Assembly (NCBI GenBank): GCA_030704615.1 | Contig: CM060733.1 | Location: 53,322,001-53,386,000, forward strand | Direction of reading: 5' to 3' | Source of the DNA: Takakia lepidozioides | Taxonomy: Eukaryota; Streptophyta; Takakiopsida; Takakiales; Takakiaceae | DNA: 64,000 nt | Shown here: in pieces, positions 11,626 through 23,239 of the stretch | Numbering within the stretch: position 1 is the stretch's first letter | How the letters are laid out: each line of letters starts with the position of its first letter | Notes under the pieces: model-generated | Told to the model about the DNA's origin: nothing | What the model saw: only the letters and a program-made list of their open reading frames with translations | The model's database searches: none | Translations under genes and position numbers: made by a program

Positions 11626-12599
11626 AAATATGTTACTACTCAATAAGTTCATGAGTTATGGAATACAATGATTGGCCTTTCGTGTGGGAGATCTAGAATT
11701 TCTGGTTGATGAAAAGGAAATATATTACTACTCAATAAATTCACATGAGATTGCACTTGGGCTTAGATGGGGCTTGACATTATAAAAAATTGTGCATGAA
11801 AAATTTTATGAATAAAGAAGATCTGGAATTTCAATTGTGAAGGTTATTGTTTCTGTTTGATGAAAAAGAAATATGTTACTACTCAATAAATTCATGAGTT
11901 ATGGAATACAATGATTGGCATTTCATGTGGGAAATCTGGAATTTCTGGTTGATGAAAAAGAAATATATTACTACTCAATTCTTCACACATAGGCCTCGAC
12001 ATAGGGGACACACTTGGATACAGAGAGGATTATGCTTGGACTTAGATGACACTGGACACTTGGGCCAACGGCACATGCTACCCTAGTTAGGTGTTTGCTT
12101 GTGCAAGCTCTCATAAATGAGCTTCGTGTTTATCAGAAGTTTTGGAAGTATTGGGCGACTATCGTCCCAGCTCTCATATGGGACAACTGTGAATGACACA
12201 ATAGTGTACGTTGCAACAGACCTTATCAAAGATCATAAACTTGGATTTGATAAGGTTGTACATACAACGAGATAATTGTCCCGTTATATTGTCATTTCTC
12301 TGTTTCCAAATTACCTAGCATTCTAGTAACGTGCTAATCTATTGGATGCATGATTTTGTCCAGGAAAGGTGACCCCGAAGTTGCGAGTGGCGCAACAGTT
12401 GAAGCCCTTCGGGTCATACATAACTCCGGCATACTTCATGGGGACATCTAGAGAAGCAACATTTTGGTATTGGGTGAAGGACGGGAAGTTCGTTTTATTG
12501 ATTTCGGGTTTTCTCGGGACATCAAGAGCTCTAAAGATTGCAAGAGAAAGCATGCAAAGTTGCAGCACATTCTTGGTTTGGAATGAAATTGGACATATG

Positions 12600-14500
12600 T
12601 AAGGCCTCGTGAATGAGAATCCAAATGTTCTTTTCCTTCTTCTGTCTGCTGTTCTTCTCCCTGAGGTATCAAAATTCGTCTCATCCTTTCCCCATCATTT
12701 CCCCTCCCAATTGACTGCATCTACTTGCCAAAGAGTTTACTTTATCCTCGTCTGAACATTCCTGCCGATACTTTACTTTTGCTCTTGTGTAGAGATTTAT
12801 TACCATGTGCGATGGGAAGCAATGGACTTTTGTCCACCTCTCTCTATTTCTTCCTGAAGTCCACACTTGACTTTCCTATATTGTGCCATTGTGTATAGTA
12901 GTTGTACCATAGTTTTTTCAGTCTACTTGACTATGTAGTTGCAGACCAGTGGAGGGGATGATTGACTCATCAATCCTAACTTTAGCTATGGGGGCAATGC
13001 CATCTAATCAGCAGAGAAATTGTTGGTAAGAACAGACATGGAAGGCTTTTGGTTTTGGTGTGTCCCCCCCCCCCCCCCTTCCTATTGGTGTGAGTGATAT
13101 GTGTTCCTGAAAGGGCAAGTCCTCTGCAAATTTTGCATATGCTTAGAAGGATGTGTCTCGGCCAGAAGTGTCTCATGTTCTTTCACAATAAGCAATTTGT
13201 GCAGAATTTGGTGAAACCACTTTTTGACTCTACATTCTGTATATGAGAAACTTTTCCTGGTGGTGAGCTCTTTAGAATACTTTTGCACTTTTCAATCTGA
13301 TAAATATGGAACTTGGAAGTGGGATAATCCCAAAATACTTCATACTTCATATGTCAAAGGTGGGGCTGAGCAGCAGCACACTATTAGCTTTCTGCTCTCC
13401 AACCTAAAGCACCCAACTTTCTCATGCATTTTTTTTGTTTCACCAGTAACCCGCATGACTAGAACACTGCTTCCCTTAGAACAACTGCTCGTGTAACAAT
13501 TTCGGAGGTGAATTTGTTGGCAGTGTTGCAGTCCCGACACAACATATGACTTTAGACATTGGCCTAGATAGGAGTCCCGATATTGATGAGCCCAAATGCA
13601 ATAGCCAGTTTCACATAGTGATGGCCAACAGAAAGTTCATTTTCCTCTTCCTTCAACTCGGTAATACAAAACATGGGATTGATCCAACCTCGTTCACCCG
13701 CTCAAACAGTCTCTTGTTTTTCTTACCTCTATGCAGCTACACCCCACCTCCTATCTGACACCTATGATATCTATCATTTTTCTCACCTTTGATTTATCAT
13801 CCCACTTCCAACTGCAGCATACATGTTCAATTAGCTGCAGAGTCATGCGCACTTAATTTGACAATGCATTTTGCGGCTCCTTCTATAAGCCTCTATACAC
13901 TTTGCAACTATATTAGCCCCAATCTCTATGATGTTGGTAACAACTATTAATGTCAATGCCGCCAACCACCTCCCGTCCTTACAATCTAGAGAAGGTTTGT
14001 CAATTTTGTTCCCTATTTGCAATTGCCATGTTGGGCCCACATGCACTTGTGACTTAAATCATTTGGACAACTTATACACATAAACTTGTCGTTGGTTGAT
14101 TTATATTTCAAACGACTTGGAATACAAATTATTGGTCTAGACAATGGTATAAAATTCAATGAAAATTTACACCTATAACATAAAACTTAAGTTTGAATTT
14201 GTTTTTCTTAAAAAATTCAATATTATAAAACAAAGATGGTGAGAAAAAGACTTGCAAGAGGCTTACATTCATATGAAGAGCCTGATAAGCTAGTTGCCAA
14301 CTTTCAGCCCACAAAGTCAGGAAACTGACAATTTGTATGTTCATGACTTGGTATCATGGAAACGATTGTCAGCAAACAAATTGATGTAGTACGGAAGAAT
14401 TATGAATTCAAACTCAACAAAAAGTCTTCTACTCTTGCTTTGTTTTGGTGGTTTAGTTACTCATGATTTTTCCTAATAGTGGTCTTAAAAAAAAAAAAAC
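12600..14500. other. No gene recognised; poly(C) run
   Basis: There are only short frames without domains. A run of about 14 C lies at 13,065-13,078. The 14.1-14.3 kb portion is AT-rich. Nothing supports a gene. Confidence 0.4.
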
Positions 14501-14502
14501 TG

Positions 14503-15828
14503 GCATGTGTCTATGATTATTTGCTACTTGAAAATATAAGTTTATTGCATGTTTGGCCACAAAAAGGAGGTTAGGTTTTCTTGTGGACTTCTTACTATAG
14601 GGGTTTGCAACATCTAGTCTAAATGCTCCCACTAGGAAAGTTGTGACGGAAACATTGTGAGTCAATCTATGACTTCGGCATAATATAGTCACAAATAAAT
14701 CTAAGGCTTGTACAACAAACCACCTACTATTGCAACTACAAGGCATTGCAACAAATTGTTACACGTTCTTGCAGTTATCTTCCAACATTTTTTATACATA
14801 AAATAATAATAATGTTCAATATTAAGCTGTAGATATCCAATAGATAGTGCAATGGTTAGGGAATAATACCATTCAATTAGTGGTTATGGATCCAAAACCA
14901 TACTAATTTGTTGGATGTCAAGCATCAATATATGGCCTAAAGGTTAGAAGATCTCCTTACAACTTATCAGTAAAAGATGGAAATGGGTCGTACATCAATT
15001 TGTGACCCTTGAGGAGTCGCAAAATAGCCATTATCCAAGCTGATTGCATGGTTTAGAGTAGTTTGCAACCCCTAGAAATCAAGTTCGTCTCGAGGGGAGA
15101 GGCCGACACCTGGCCGACAGAGATCATCCCCCGGATGGAAAAACGACGTCGAATTTCCATCCGAGGCCTCCAGGGTCTAGTTCAGATACACCATATGAAG
15201 TGAATGCAATAGATTGATAACTTACACTCTGGCCCTCTATTCGCAACCCCTGCGTATTGATGCAGAACCATTTTTTGAGGAAGACCGGGGTGACACTTTT
15301 CGGTGTCCACCTTGCCACAGCATTGTCTGTGGTCTTCCCTCTTGTGGCAAGGACCACCATACATCCACCGTCATCCAGGAGCATCCCCGCTAGCCCAAAC
15401 TCGGCTCTACAGTAGTCCTCAGTAAACATGTTCCAGGTGGGCACACCATCGAGGTCCATTTGTCAATCTTATCAGTTGAGACGTCTCTCCCTTACCAATC
15501 ACAACTACATACATATACATTCTTGGATCGCAACACAAAATGTTGTAGAGTGGATATGTTTTGTGACAGGTTCCAGTTGAATCAACGTAGATTGGCACAT
15601 ATTCCATGATCATAATTGGATTTTCTTGCAACCCCGAAAGTCGCAGATTTGCTTGAGGGTTGCAAATTTGAGACGTTCTGAGTGCGACGGTCAAGGCGTC
15701 CCAGATTGGATCTTATGGGTGGTGTGGCAAACCCCCTCTTAAATGGAATAGATTTTGTTTTCTACCTTTGCTCAAGGAGTCAAGATAGAACGACGAATGA
15801 CGAATGTTTTCGTCTACAATTGGTTTTC
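14503..15828 (+). repeat. Segmental duplication, copy B
   Basis: This is the partner of 8,626-10,390. It lacks the hAT MITE of copy A, and its sequence at about 14,888 is the empty target. Between about 15,080 and 15,455 it carries unrelated sequence in place of about 215 bp in copy A. It ends just upstream of the coiled-coil gene at 15,961, so the duplication boundary may supply part of that gene's 5' flank. Confidence 0.75.
15124..15459 (-). CDS. Orphan open frame within duplication copy B (111 codons)
   Basis: It occupies almost exactly the segment that replaces copy A sequence (about 15,080-15,455). The predicted peptide has a mixed, protein-like composition (FGLAGMLLDDGGCMVVLATRG, LKKWFCINTQGLRIEGQ). 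No family is recognised. It may be a captured gene or transposon fragment; there is no evidence of expression. Confidence 0.25.
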   Translation of the reverse strand: MDLDGVPTWNMFTEDYCRAEFGLAGMLLDDGGCMVVLATRGKTTDNAVARWTPKSVTPVFLKKWFCINTQGLRIEGQSVSYQSIAFTSYGVSELDPGGLGWKFDVVFPSGG

Positions 15829-15960
15829 CGTTCCACATCCAAAACGTTCATTCAACAACGTTGAACGTTTGTTTCTCTGTGCTTTAGCACCATTTCATTT
15901 CTGTGCTTTAGCCTGCGTGCTCGCAATTGTCTTTCTTGTATTCTCTGGCCGCACAGCGCG

Positions 15961-17814
15961 ATGAGTGCAAGACGGAGGACCCGATCAGCCAAGGCAGCGG
16001 TCGACGCCCCGTCCCGCCCTGTTGTATCCGCTACCAGTTCTGGTCCCTCTGCCAAGATTTCCGGAAATTTGTTGTGTCAAGGCATATCTGAGCTGAAGAC
16101 GAGCACGTCGTCTGCTATCGACTCTGTGAGGAAGGAGATGGAAAATTCTCATTCTTCTATCTCGAAAGATCTGGAATCTGCAACTGCTAGGCTGACGAAG
16201 CGGATCAAGGTCAGTACTGCCGTAAGGTTGAAAAGTGCTCTCCTGAAGTCGCATTTGTTGTCTCGATAATGTTCTGATGCACCGATCGCGTTATACGTAA
16301 GAACCTGGAACTTCTCCTTCTTGCTCGCAACGATGTGTTGAGGATTTTCACGTCTATTGATACACAGAGTGAATACAGGTTTTTATCCACATATCATGAA
16401 TTATGTTTTTCACATACCGTCCCTCAATGATCCGAAGAAGAATGAGCCTGACACGTCGATTAATTCTTAGAGTCCGATATGAGATGTTGGTCGGGGAGCT
16501 GAATCCGAGGCTGAATCTCGCGAGAGCTATCCGAACATTTCAGAAGGAGTTTGAGATGTGCACTAACCTCTTCATCTATACAGTTTTCGTAGTTAAATAA
16601 GCTCTCGATCAGCCTTTGGCAAACAGAACGGGGAGTCGCAAACTCCGTGCAGTTTATGACCTAGTGTTCGCAAAAGAACTGGTTAAACATCACGAATCTT
16701 CAAAATGAGCATTCTATTTACCAGGATCTGGATGACGTGCACTGGCATATGGCAGCTGGACACACAGGTTTGTACGAAGCATGCGGAGGACCTCGAACAA
16801 CAGTTTAAGAAGTTCAAAAGTGACATTGACGAGGACTTCCAAGAGATCAAGGTAATACGTGTGTGCAGGCTTCGGGCTCCCTGTTTCCACTGCACATGTA
16901 AGAATATTTCTGTTCAAATGGACGTACAAATCAAAAGAAACCACATAATTAAGAATCTAGAGCTGCTCGCGGAAGAACTTGTAAGTTCTTGATTGCTAAT
17001 GTCTGGACACCGAGGGAAAAGTCTTGAGAGAGAGAGATTGGGGTAAACGTAGAGTCTGATACGAGTCCTCTGAGCGTAAGGTTGAGCCTTCGGATGTGCT
17101 GCATCGAGCCAAATTTGCCTCATTACCCGAATTTCTGTGGCCCCTAGCGGCGTTTCAGATTGTGGATTAGGAGACAAAGGTAATCTTGAGAGCAAAATTA
17201 GGACACAGATTTTGTTCATAGAGCCGCACGAAGGCACCTAGATTTGTACGATGGAAAATTATTATATTGTTATGTGTCTGAGCGGCCTGGAATTCTATAT
17301 TACAATGTCCAGTCCAGATGCCTTAAATAAAAAAATAATCTACAGATGAATAGGAATCTTTATGATGAAGATGATGAAGATGAAGATGATCATGATGAAA
17401 ATGATTTTTGAAAGATGAACAGCGAGTTGCATATTTTCCCAGGAATCTTATCCAGGTTGTACAGTTTGTTTGATAATGTGCCATCTAATGGAGCTTTTCC
17501 TCGAGGCCCGAAAATATTACCAGTTGCTTTCTAATACTTTGACTAATCTGTGGTTTTGCAGGATGCATGTGAGGATATTTGCAGCAAAATGCAGTCCTCA
17601 AGTGCACAATGTATGTGGACACTGGACCTATCCTATTGGAAATTTCTTGACAATTAAAAAAGTACTTATAAACTCATAAGGAATAGAGGATTGCACATTA
17701 GAAGTCGCTCCCTTGACTTTTACGAATTGTGTGTTGATTGCAGTTTCCAAGAAGGCCGTTGTCGAGCTTCTTAAATCTGCACAAGCAAGCCTCGATGGGC
17801 TACGCTCACGCTAT
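15961..17814 (+). CDS. Small coiled-coil protein, at least five exons, function unknown
   Basis: The exon chain is 15961-16209, 16756-16851, 16903-16980, 17562-17610 and 17744-17814. All borders have AG acceptors and GT donors (gtcagt, gtaata, gtaagt, gtatgt, gtaaca), and the phases agree (0,0,0,1,0). The start ATG follows a basic N-terminus (SARRRTRSAK), then a Ser/Ala-rich stretch. The remainder is charged and helical: SVRKEMENSHSSISKDLES, EDLEQQFKKFKSDIDEDFQ, IIKNLELLAEEL, SKKAVVELLKSAQASLDGL. It resembles chromosome-axis or kinetochore coiled coils only in general character; no family is assigned. More exons may exist, before 16,756 or after 17,814. The chain depends on hand-read splice sites. 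Confidence 0.45.
17340..17410 (+). repeat. GAT/GAA trinucleotide-like low-complexity tract
   Basis: There is a run of 'gatgaagatgatgaagatgaag' type triplets inside an intron of the coiled-coil gene model. It could encode Asp/Glu, but no flanking splice sites make it an exon. Confidence 0.6.
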
Positions 17815-18372
17815 GTAACATCCTAAGTCTGAACTGCCAAGTGTTCTTCAATTTTCGGATATAACCTGGTCAAAATATTTGTACAGCGTAGTGTAACCAG
17901 GAACGACGTCCTTGGCAACATTTTGCTACAGCGCAAACTGGAGGGTCCTCATGTTTGAGCTAGGGACCCGTGTTAGAGCTCTCTACGTAGCTTTCTCTCG
18001 AGAGGCTTTCCAACAGCTTAAGGACGGACACAGATGTAGGAGCTGTAAAGTGGGGTCAAGGGACTTCTCAGGGACATTTCCAAAATAATCTTCACCATTC
18101 ACATCAGTGACCATTTTGAATGAAATTCAACTGTTGCATAGTCATGACTTCAGATCAGGGCCTAAGTTTATCTGAGCCTTTGTACATATGCTGAACTTGC
18201 CTCTTTCTACATGCGACCGTCTTACCCCTAGAAAAGTTGGAAGAGAGACGAGAGGTAGCCGGACAGAAGAATGATTCTTGAAAGAGATTTCCTACGTCTG
18301 CGAGTGGCCCATGGGATACGCATGGACACATCGAACTCCAAATGTTGCACGGTGTAATGCCTGCATGCCTCC

Positions 18373-18375
<3 letters not shown>

Positions 18376-18423
<48 letters not shown>
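18376..18423 (+). repeat. (GA)n microsatellite
   Basis: About 24 uninterrupted GA units follow 'gcctcctgt'. A shorter tract with a similar left flank (aacctgt) lies at 24,391-24,411. The Ser-Leu frames on the minus strand are products of this repeat. Confidence 0.95.
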
Positions 18424-18426
<3 letters not shown>

Positions 18427-18429
18427 AAG

Positions 18430-20660
18430 CGAACAGACTAGGCAACGGTGTCCGCTATTTTTTAGCAGCGACCGGGCCATAACAGCGATGGTCCTTGGGA
18501 GGACGTTTGTACATGGAAGTATAGCGATTCCAACTGGCGGACACATTCTGCCAACTCTGAGCTCAAAGTAAGTAGTAGAGGTAGGAAAGGTATGGGTTTG
18601 CAGAATGTGGGGCCAAGTGCACAACGTTTTGTTGGTTAAACAGTGTATGATAGAGCTGTTAGAATTAGTTATCGTACTGGTCATTGGCATTGAAGACTCA
18701 AAGTTATGTTCTTAAGATGTCAAGTCCTGCAAATCTCTGGCAACAGGAACCCAGAAATTCAAGATGTCTGCTGCTCACTGACTAGCTTGCTTAGGGATGC
18801 CTTATTACAGTGTCATATTTCAATCAAGTAAGTATCTAGACTGAACATATCCTATATTGCGTTCAATGGGTGCTAGGATTCCTTGATGTCAAATTATGTG
18901 GACATGAAGTGAAGTTGCAATGATAGAAAGCGGCAGCAGCAGTTGGGTGGCAAGACTGACTCAAACTTGAAGAGGTGCTGATTTTGATGCTGACTACAAG
19001 CCAAGGATTAGGCCCTCAACACAAGTAGACAAGGGCAACATGGGCAAGAGCTGGCCAGCATGATGGTTGTTGCTTGTTGCTTCTCTTTCAACATTTTTCA
19101 CATCAATGTGGAAATCAGAGTCTTTTGCCTTTGTTGGGCCCAGCAACCCAAGGGAAAGTTAATTACCCATGTAGGGCTGTGATGATGAGTGCGGGCTAGG
19201 GACATTCCAAACCCTAGTCCTCAGGAGTTCAATTTTTGGTCCAAGTATGTGGACCTGTTTGGCTGGCCCCACTATTCTTCCCAAGTCCCCCCATGTTCTT
19301 GCCTTTTCACTTTCCGAGTTCGTACATGAAGATGGGCCCTCATCTCGGAGCCGTTAGTGTGTTGAGCTACTTTCTGGGCGGTCATGTTCTCTCCACCAAA
19401 CGACCTACTCACAACTGGGCACCCTCCTCCCTCAGAAGGAAGAAGTGTGGTGTTTTGGCTAGACATATCCCAGATCTGTCAGCACATGATCTTGACATTG
19501 GACACCTTAAAGAGGAATGATTGTGCATGCAAGACAACTATGTTCTTTGCTGTTGCATACTTCAATGGCTGCTGTACTGTAGTAAGCTGCCAGTTTGGGC
19601 CTGCCCTGCCCACAATCAGCTCGAGTAAGGGCCCTGGTGGACCCACCTACGGCGGGCAGTGGGCTGTGCATCAGTACTTCAAATCTCCACTGCAATCCAG
19701 ATTCTACCAATATGGGTACCCATGCTTCTCCTGCTCCGCGACCTCGGTACAGCTTTAACTAGCTTGGAGTCTATCCAAACATGTCCGGGAAACACCGGCT
19801 AAGTAGGAGTTTCCCAAGGCCGCGTAGTATGGTGAAGGGGGGCCACATGTGATGAACTGATGTATTGGACTGCAGAATGTGAACAGAAGATGTCGCCAAA
19901 AGAAGCATCAAACACTGCTGAGGTGAGAGAGAGGGCAGGTGCACCGTGCAATACAAGGCAGGCACCAACGGTGTCCGTTACGTTGCTACGGAGCCGGCGC
20001 GTCAGCACTACCAGACCAGTGTATTGCGCACTCACTATACTCTACAGCGAGGTATGAGTACCTAGTAAACGGCCGTGGATGGGACCCATTTTATTTTGAA
20101 TGATTCGGAGTGAAAGTTCTTCATACAAGATAAATTGTATAAAGATCTTCAACCAGTCATGTGGGTCAACTCAACACGACCTTTACTGGAGTCTGGGACT
20201 TAATGAGTATCTAATACAAGAACAAAACTTTGTGGGAAGATGGCTTTCTGGGTATAAATGTCAAAAGGAAGGTGCAAAGCATGGGTGTGGGTTAAGCTTA
20301 CTAGAGAACTACATAAAGTAGAGAGTGCCATGAGAGAGAGAAGGCATATACCTGGGAGGTTAGCTTAGTGGTGCAGGACAGCTTACATCAAAATGAGTGG
20401 GATGCAAGTGAGTACAAAAGGGACGCCCCTCAGTCACAGGACAATTGAGTGCATTGGAGAATCATACGAGGTTGGGCGTTGATGTTGAAGTGGACACTGC
20501 AAGTGACAGTCCTGCTTTTGGACAGTTGCAACAGTCCCTAGACTGTGTACAATGGTCCATTCATTTTCATACTGGGACCAAGTAATAATGGGATAATCAG
20601 GATAAATAGGATCACTCACCCCTTTTTCTTGGTGTAGAGTGTAGACGTGTAGACATCAAA
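18430..20660. other. No gene recognised
   Basis: Open frames up to about 130 codons occur on both strands, but none shows a domain or splice-consistent neighbours. Base composition is near the window average. I see nothing that supports a gene. Confidence 0.4.
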
Positions 20661-20669
20661 CTGACACCT

Positions 20670-20843
20670 ATGGATATGATTGTTACATACTTGTGGGCAG
20701 AAAACAATCATTCCCCAATTTGCACACATTGTGCACCAAGTGAATGGATGAAATGTATTAAGCCATCGGATGACTTCTCTACTTGTCGTAATTGCGCACG
20801 AAGTTTCTTCAAGAAGTATATGCTCCAGATGAGCAGTCTATTA
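20670..20843 (+). CDS. Short cysteine-rich open frame (57 codons)
   Basis: From ATG at 20,670 the frame encodes a peptide with cysteines spaced C-x2-C, x7, C, then C-x2-C (ICTHCAPSEWMKC..FSTCRNC), followed by a basic helix-like tail (ARSFFKKYML). About 40 bases past the stop, another frame gives DDGDICNLCDKRK. The spacing could bind zinc, as in transposon- or DNA-associated zinc fingers. It may be one exon of a larger broken gene. The family is unknown. Confidence 0.25.
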
Positions 20844-20849
20844 GTATAG

Positions 20850-22150
20850 ATCTGTCTGGCACTGAATATATGGAGTGACGATGGAGACATATGTAATTTA
20901 TGCGACAAACGTAAGGCATGGACATGGATTCCGATTTACTGCCCCGGTCGCACATCATTGCGAAGTAGTCTTGAGGTCACCACCCATACCCATCACCCAA
21001 CACCCTGAGGGTGACGCCCCGACAACTTGAAGTTGCACATTGAGAACTATAAGTGCCGGAATGGGAGCTTTTTTTTCAAAGACGGTCCAACCTACTGTCT
21101 TTGGAATGATTGGATCAACTCTTAGTAGTATAACCAAGTATTTGCCGAACCGTTGCGTGATGCCAATGGGTGTGCATGGATAACAGGCAACTTCCTTACA
21201 TGAGAATGGAAAATATTAAACTCTGGAAGGCAAGGCAAGGACGAATTTGACAAGTCCCTTTTGTACAAGGGACATTCCCCCCAAAAAGGTCGTTATTATG
21301 TTCCTCAATGATACCTAGCACTTTAGATAAGCCATTGACCTAGTCCAGTGCTGAACACAATACTAGTTAGCAACTTGTTGCAATCCAACGTTTTCCATGT
21401 GTTTGTTTGTGCGTGTGTTAGGGAAGGGCAGGGGTGGATTACGGAAATATTTGTGGGAGGTGGTAGGTGTTCTTATAAGCATCCTTCAATTTAGTTGCAA
21501 CTCCTCCTTCCTTTTTTCTTTTCTTTTGTTCTACCTGTTCAACGCGGTTTGCGCACTGGCCCGCTGGCTCTTATTTACGCTAACCACGCTAACTATGGTT
21601 GACATCATATATATATATATATATGGAATCGGAGATTTGGGTGATGAGAGAGTCAGGCTCAAGTTGGTATGCGCTTTTGCGGGTTGAATGTGTTCCATTT
21701 TCTATACCAACAAATTGAGTGGAATGAAGGAGGTGACCCAGTTGACTTTGAGTCCACAGACAGATACACGCTTTGCCACATAAATCAATCAGGGCCAGGT
21801 TGAGAAAACAAATGAAATGATCAAAGTCGGCATTCAAGCAGTCGGCAGTTTTTTTTGAGTTGTCAAGTTTGGATGAGCAAATGATGATGAGGCCCATTTT
21901 GGGTTAGTAAACATCAGTTACAACTTACAGGGAGTTTGGGCGGCAAGTCTAGTTGGTAGGGAGTTTGTATGTTTGTAGTAAAGAGTGTGTGACAAAACCT
22001 GGTAAAAGCAAAATTAGGGCATTCAAGTGCATGACTGGGAGGTGCTTTTATGGCTTTAGGTATCCATTTGAACACTTGGATCCAAGCCTGCTGCCCAACA
22101 AACGCCACTGAGCCAATTGGGTGGGAGGATCTAGCTACATAATCTAAAAC
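20850..22150. other. No gene recognised; (TA)n tract
   Basis: It contains a short (TA)n microsatellite at about 21,606-21,625 and scattered frames below 102 codons. No domain or gene model is supported. Confidence 0.4.
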
Positions 22151-22157
22151 CCAGGCC

Positions 22158-22600
22158 ATGGCTGGAGCTTCAGGACAGCTAGATGATTCTGCTTTGGAAT
22201 TCAAGAAGCCATTCAAGAAGGCCGCCTTTCAAATTGTTGAAGAGCTTTTAGTGAACTGTGATAATCTGACTGCTGGGTACAGGTACCACCGATTCAAGTT
22301 GAAGTGTGGGAAGGAAGTTTTTGTGGGCTGGTTCAAACCACACCCCCCTGGGAGTAAGTTAGTGTACTTTGTGTGTGTTGTTTGGAGGTGGAGTCTCCAC
22401 ATGCCTATCACAAGGTCATTAATTGGACTGCCATGGGGCGTGCCTACGCAGTACGGTCGGGTAGAGCTGACAGACGCAGTCTAAATTAGTTTTGTTTTTT
22501 TACGCGGCTTGCTAGATCTGCAACAGCCTGCTTTGGCATTCAATTACCTACTTTCCAACCTGCAGCATCTGCTGGTGACACCAATCCTGGAGGGATTGCA
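22158..22600 (+). CDS. Possible two-exon small gene, unknown
   Basis: ATG at 22,158 opens a frame (EFKKPFKKAAFQIVEELL.. YRYHRFKLKCGKEVFVGWFKPHPP) that reaches a strong donor, gtaagt, at 22,354. A plausible acceptor (ttccaacctgcag) lies at about 22,566. Joining them gives a short tail ending at TGA near 22,600, about 78 residues in all. The first exon looks protein-like (basic, amphipathic). I do not recognise a family, so this is a weak model. Confidence 0.25.
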
Positions 22601-22803
22601 TGAAGAAAACAAGGATGCTCCGGTATGATGGAGGAGTCCCTTTCAGACGGTAGCTATGGAACTGGTATTCGCTCCTCCCAGCTCTGAGATTTGTGGGTTG
22701 TGAGTTGTGACGTTGTCAGTCGTGAGAAAGATTCACCTTCTTCGTGCTGCAACTCGGCTGGGATCAGCAGTCAAGTCGAACTTGTTGCTAGCAGCATTTA
22801 GAC

Positions 22804-23238
22804 ATGAAGACCATGCAGTGTGGGGTTGGATTATATCAGATCTACGGAGGTGGCCTTGATGGTTCATTTACTCCTACCCGTTTCTCATCAAATCTTCTGA
22901 TCCAAGCTCTACAGGCTAGTACTGTGCAACCCCGTCTTGTGGGTCTTTCACTGATTAAGCTCCTTGAAGGAAAACTGTTTGAGTACAGTACAGACAGCGC
23001 CGTGAAACGACGGTACTGGCGACGTCCGTTGCAATACGACAATTACAGTGGATATTTAGACTGCTGTCATCTCTACTGTACACACTACACTTACTTTACT
23101 ATAGACACCAGACTCTTGCGCTTCTCACCTTTCTTCATACGCGTGAACCTCTCCCACAGCCTGGCAGCAGGGCCTTGCTTTATTAGCAACACCGTTTCGC
23201 TAGTGTTGCCATTAGCACCTGATCACTGTGTGGATTAG
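22804..23238 (+). CDS. Orphan open frame of 144 codons
   Basis: This is the longest frame in the 18-26 kb stretch. The N-terminal half (MKTMQCGVGLYQIYGGGLDG) and a later part have ordinary composition, but there is no recognisable domain and no flanking exons. It may be chance; it is listed for completeness. Confidence 0.15.
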   Translation: MKTMQCGVGLYQIYGGGLDGSFTPTRFSSNLLIQALQASTVQPRLVGLSLIKLLEGKLFEYSTDSAVKRRYWRRPLQYDNYSGYLDCCHLYCTHYTYFTIDTRLLRFSPFFIRVNLSHSLAAGPCFISNTVSLVLPLAPDHCVD

Positions 23239-23239
23239 A

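Larger units (their letters stand above)
10221..12595 (+). pseudogene. Kinase-like gene remnant (P-loop and catalytic-loop parts)
   Basis: Three coding islands are visible. (1) About 10,300-10,770: an open frame, then a continuation LAWLIESALMDDKSSFELAMGLDMFSPSDRGGDDGA interrupted by TGA, then a repeat-encoded RRYNDLDYPPR tail to about 10,945. (2) About 11,200-11,334: GWSGAAVHGKVEGHRVVVKLAPK, a glycine-rich loop with the ATP-binding lysine, ending at a good donor (gtaagc). (3) From about 12,365, after 'gttttgtccag' type acceptor sequence: an APH/RIO-like catalytic loop IHNSGILHGDI, a TAG stop, RSNILVLGEG..VRFIDFGFSRDIK. HGD..N and the DFG-like IDFG are intact. The stops and a SINE-like insertion between islands 2 and 3 (11.41-11.62 kb) indicate a dead or dying gene. 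Whether island 1 belongs to the same gene is inference. Confidence 0.5.

Noticed and set aside
18155-18690. Minus-strand frames with long Ser-Leu runs
   Set aside because: They are produced by the (GA)n microsatellite; flanking residues show no domain.
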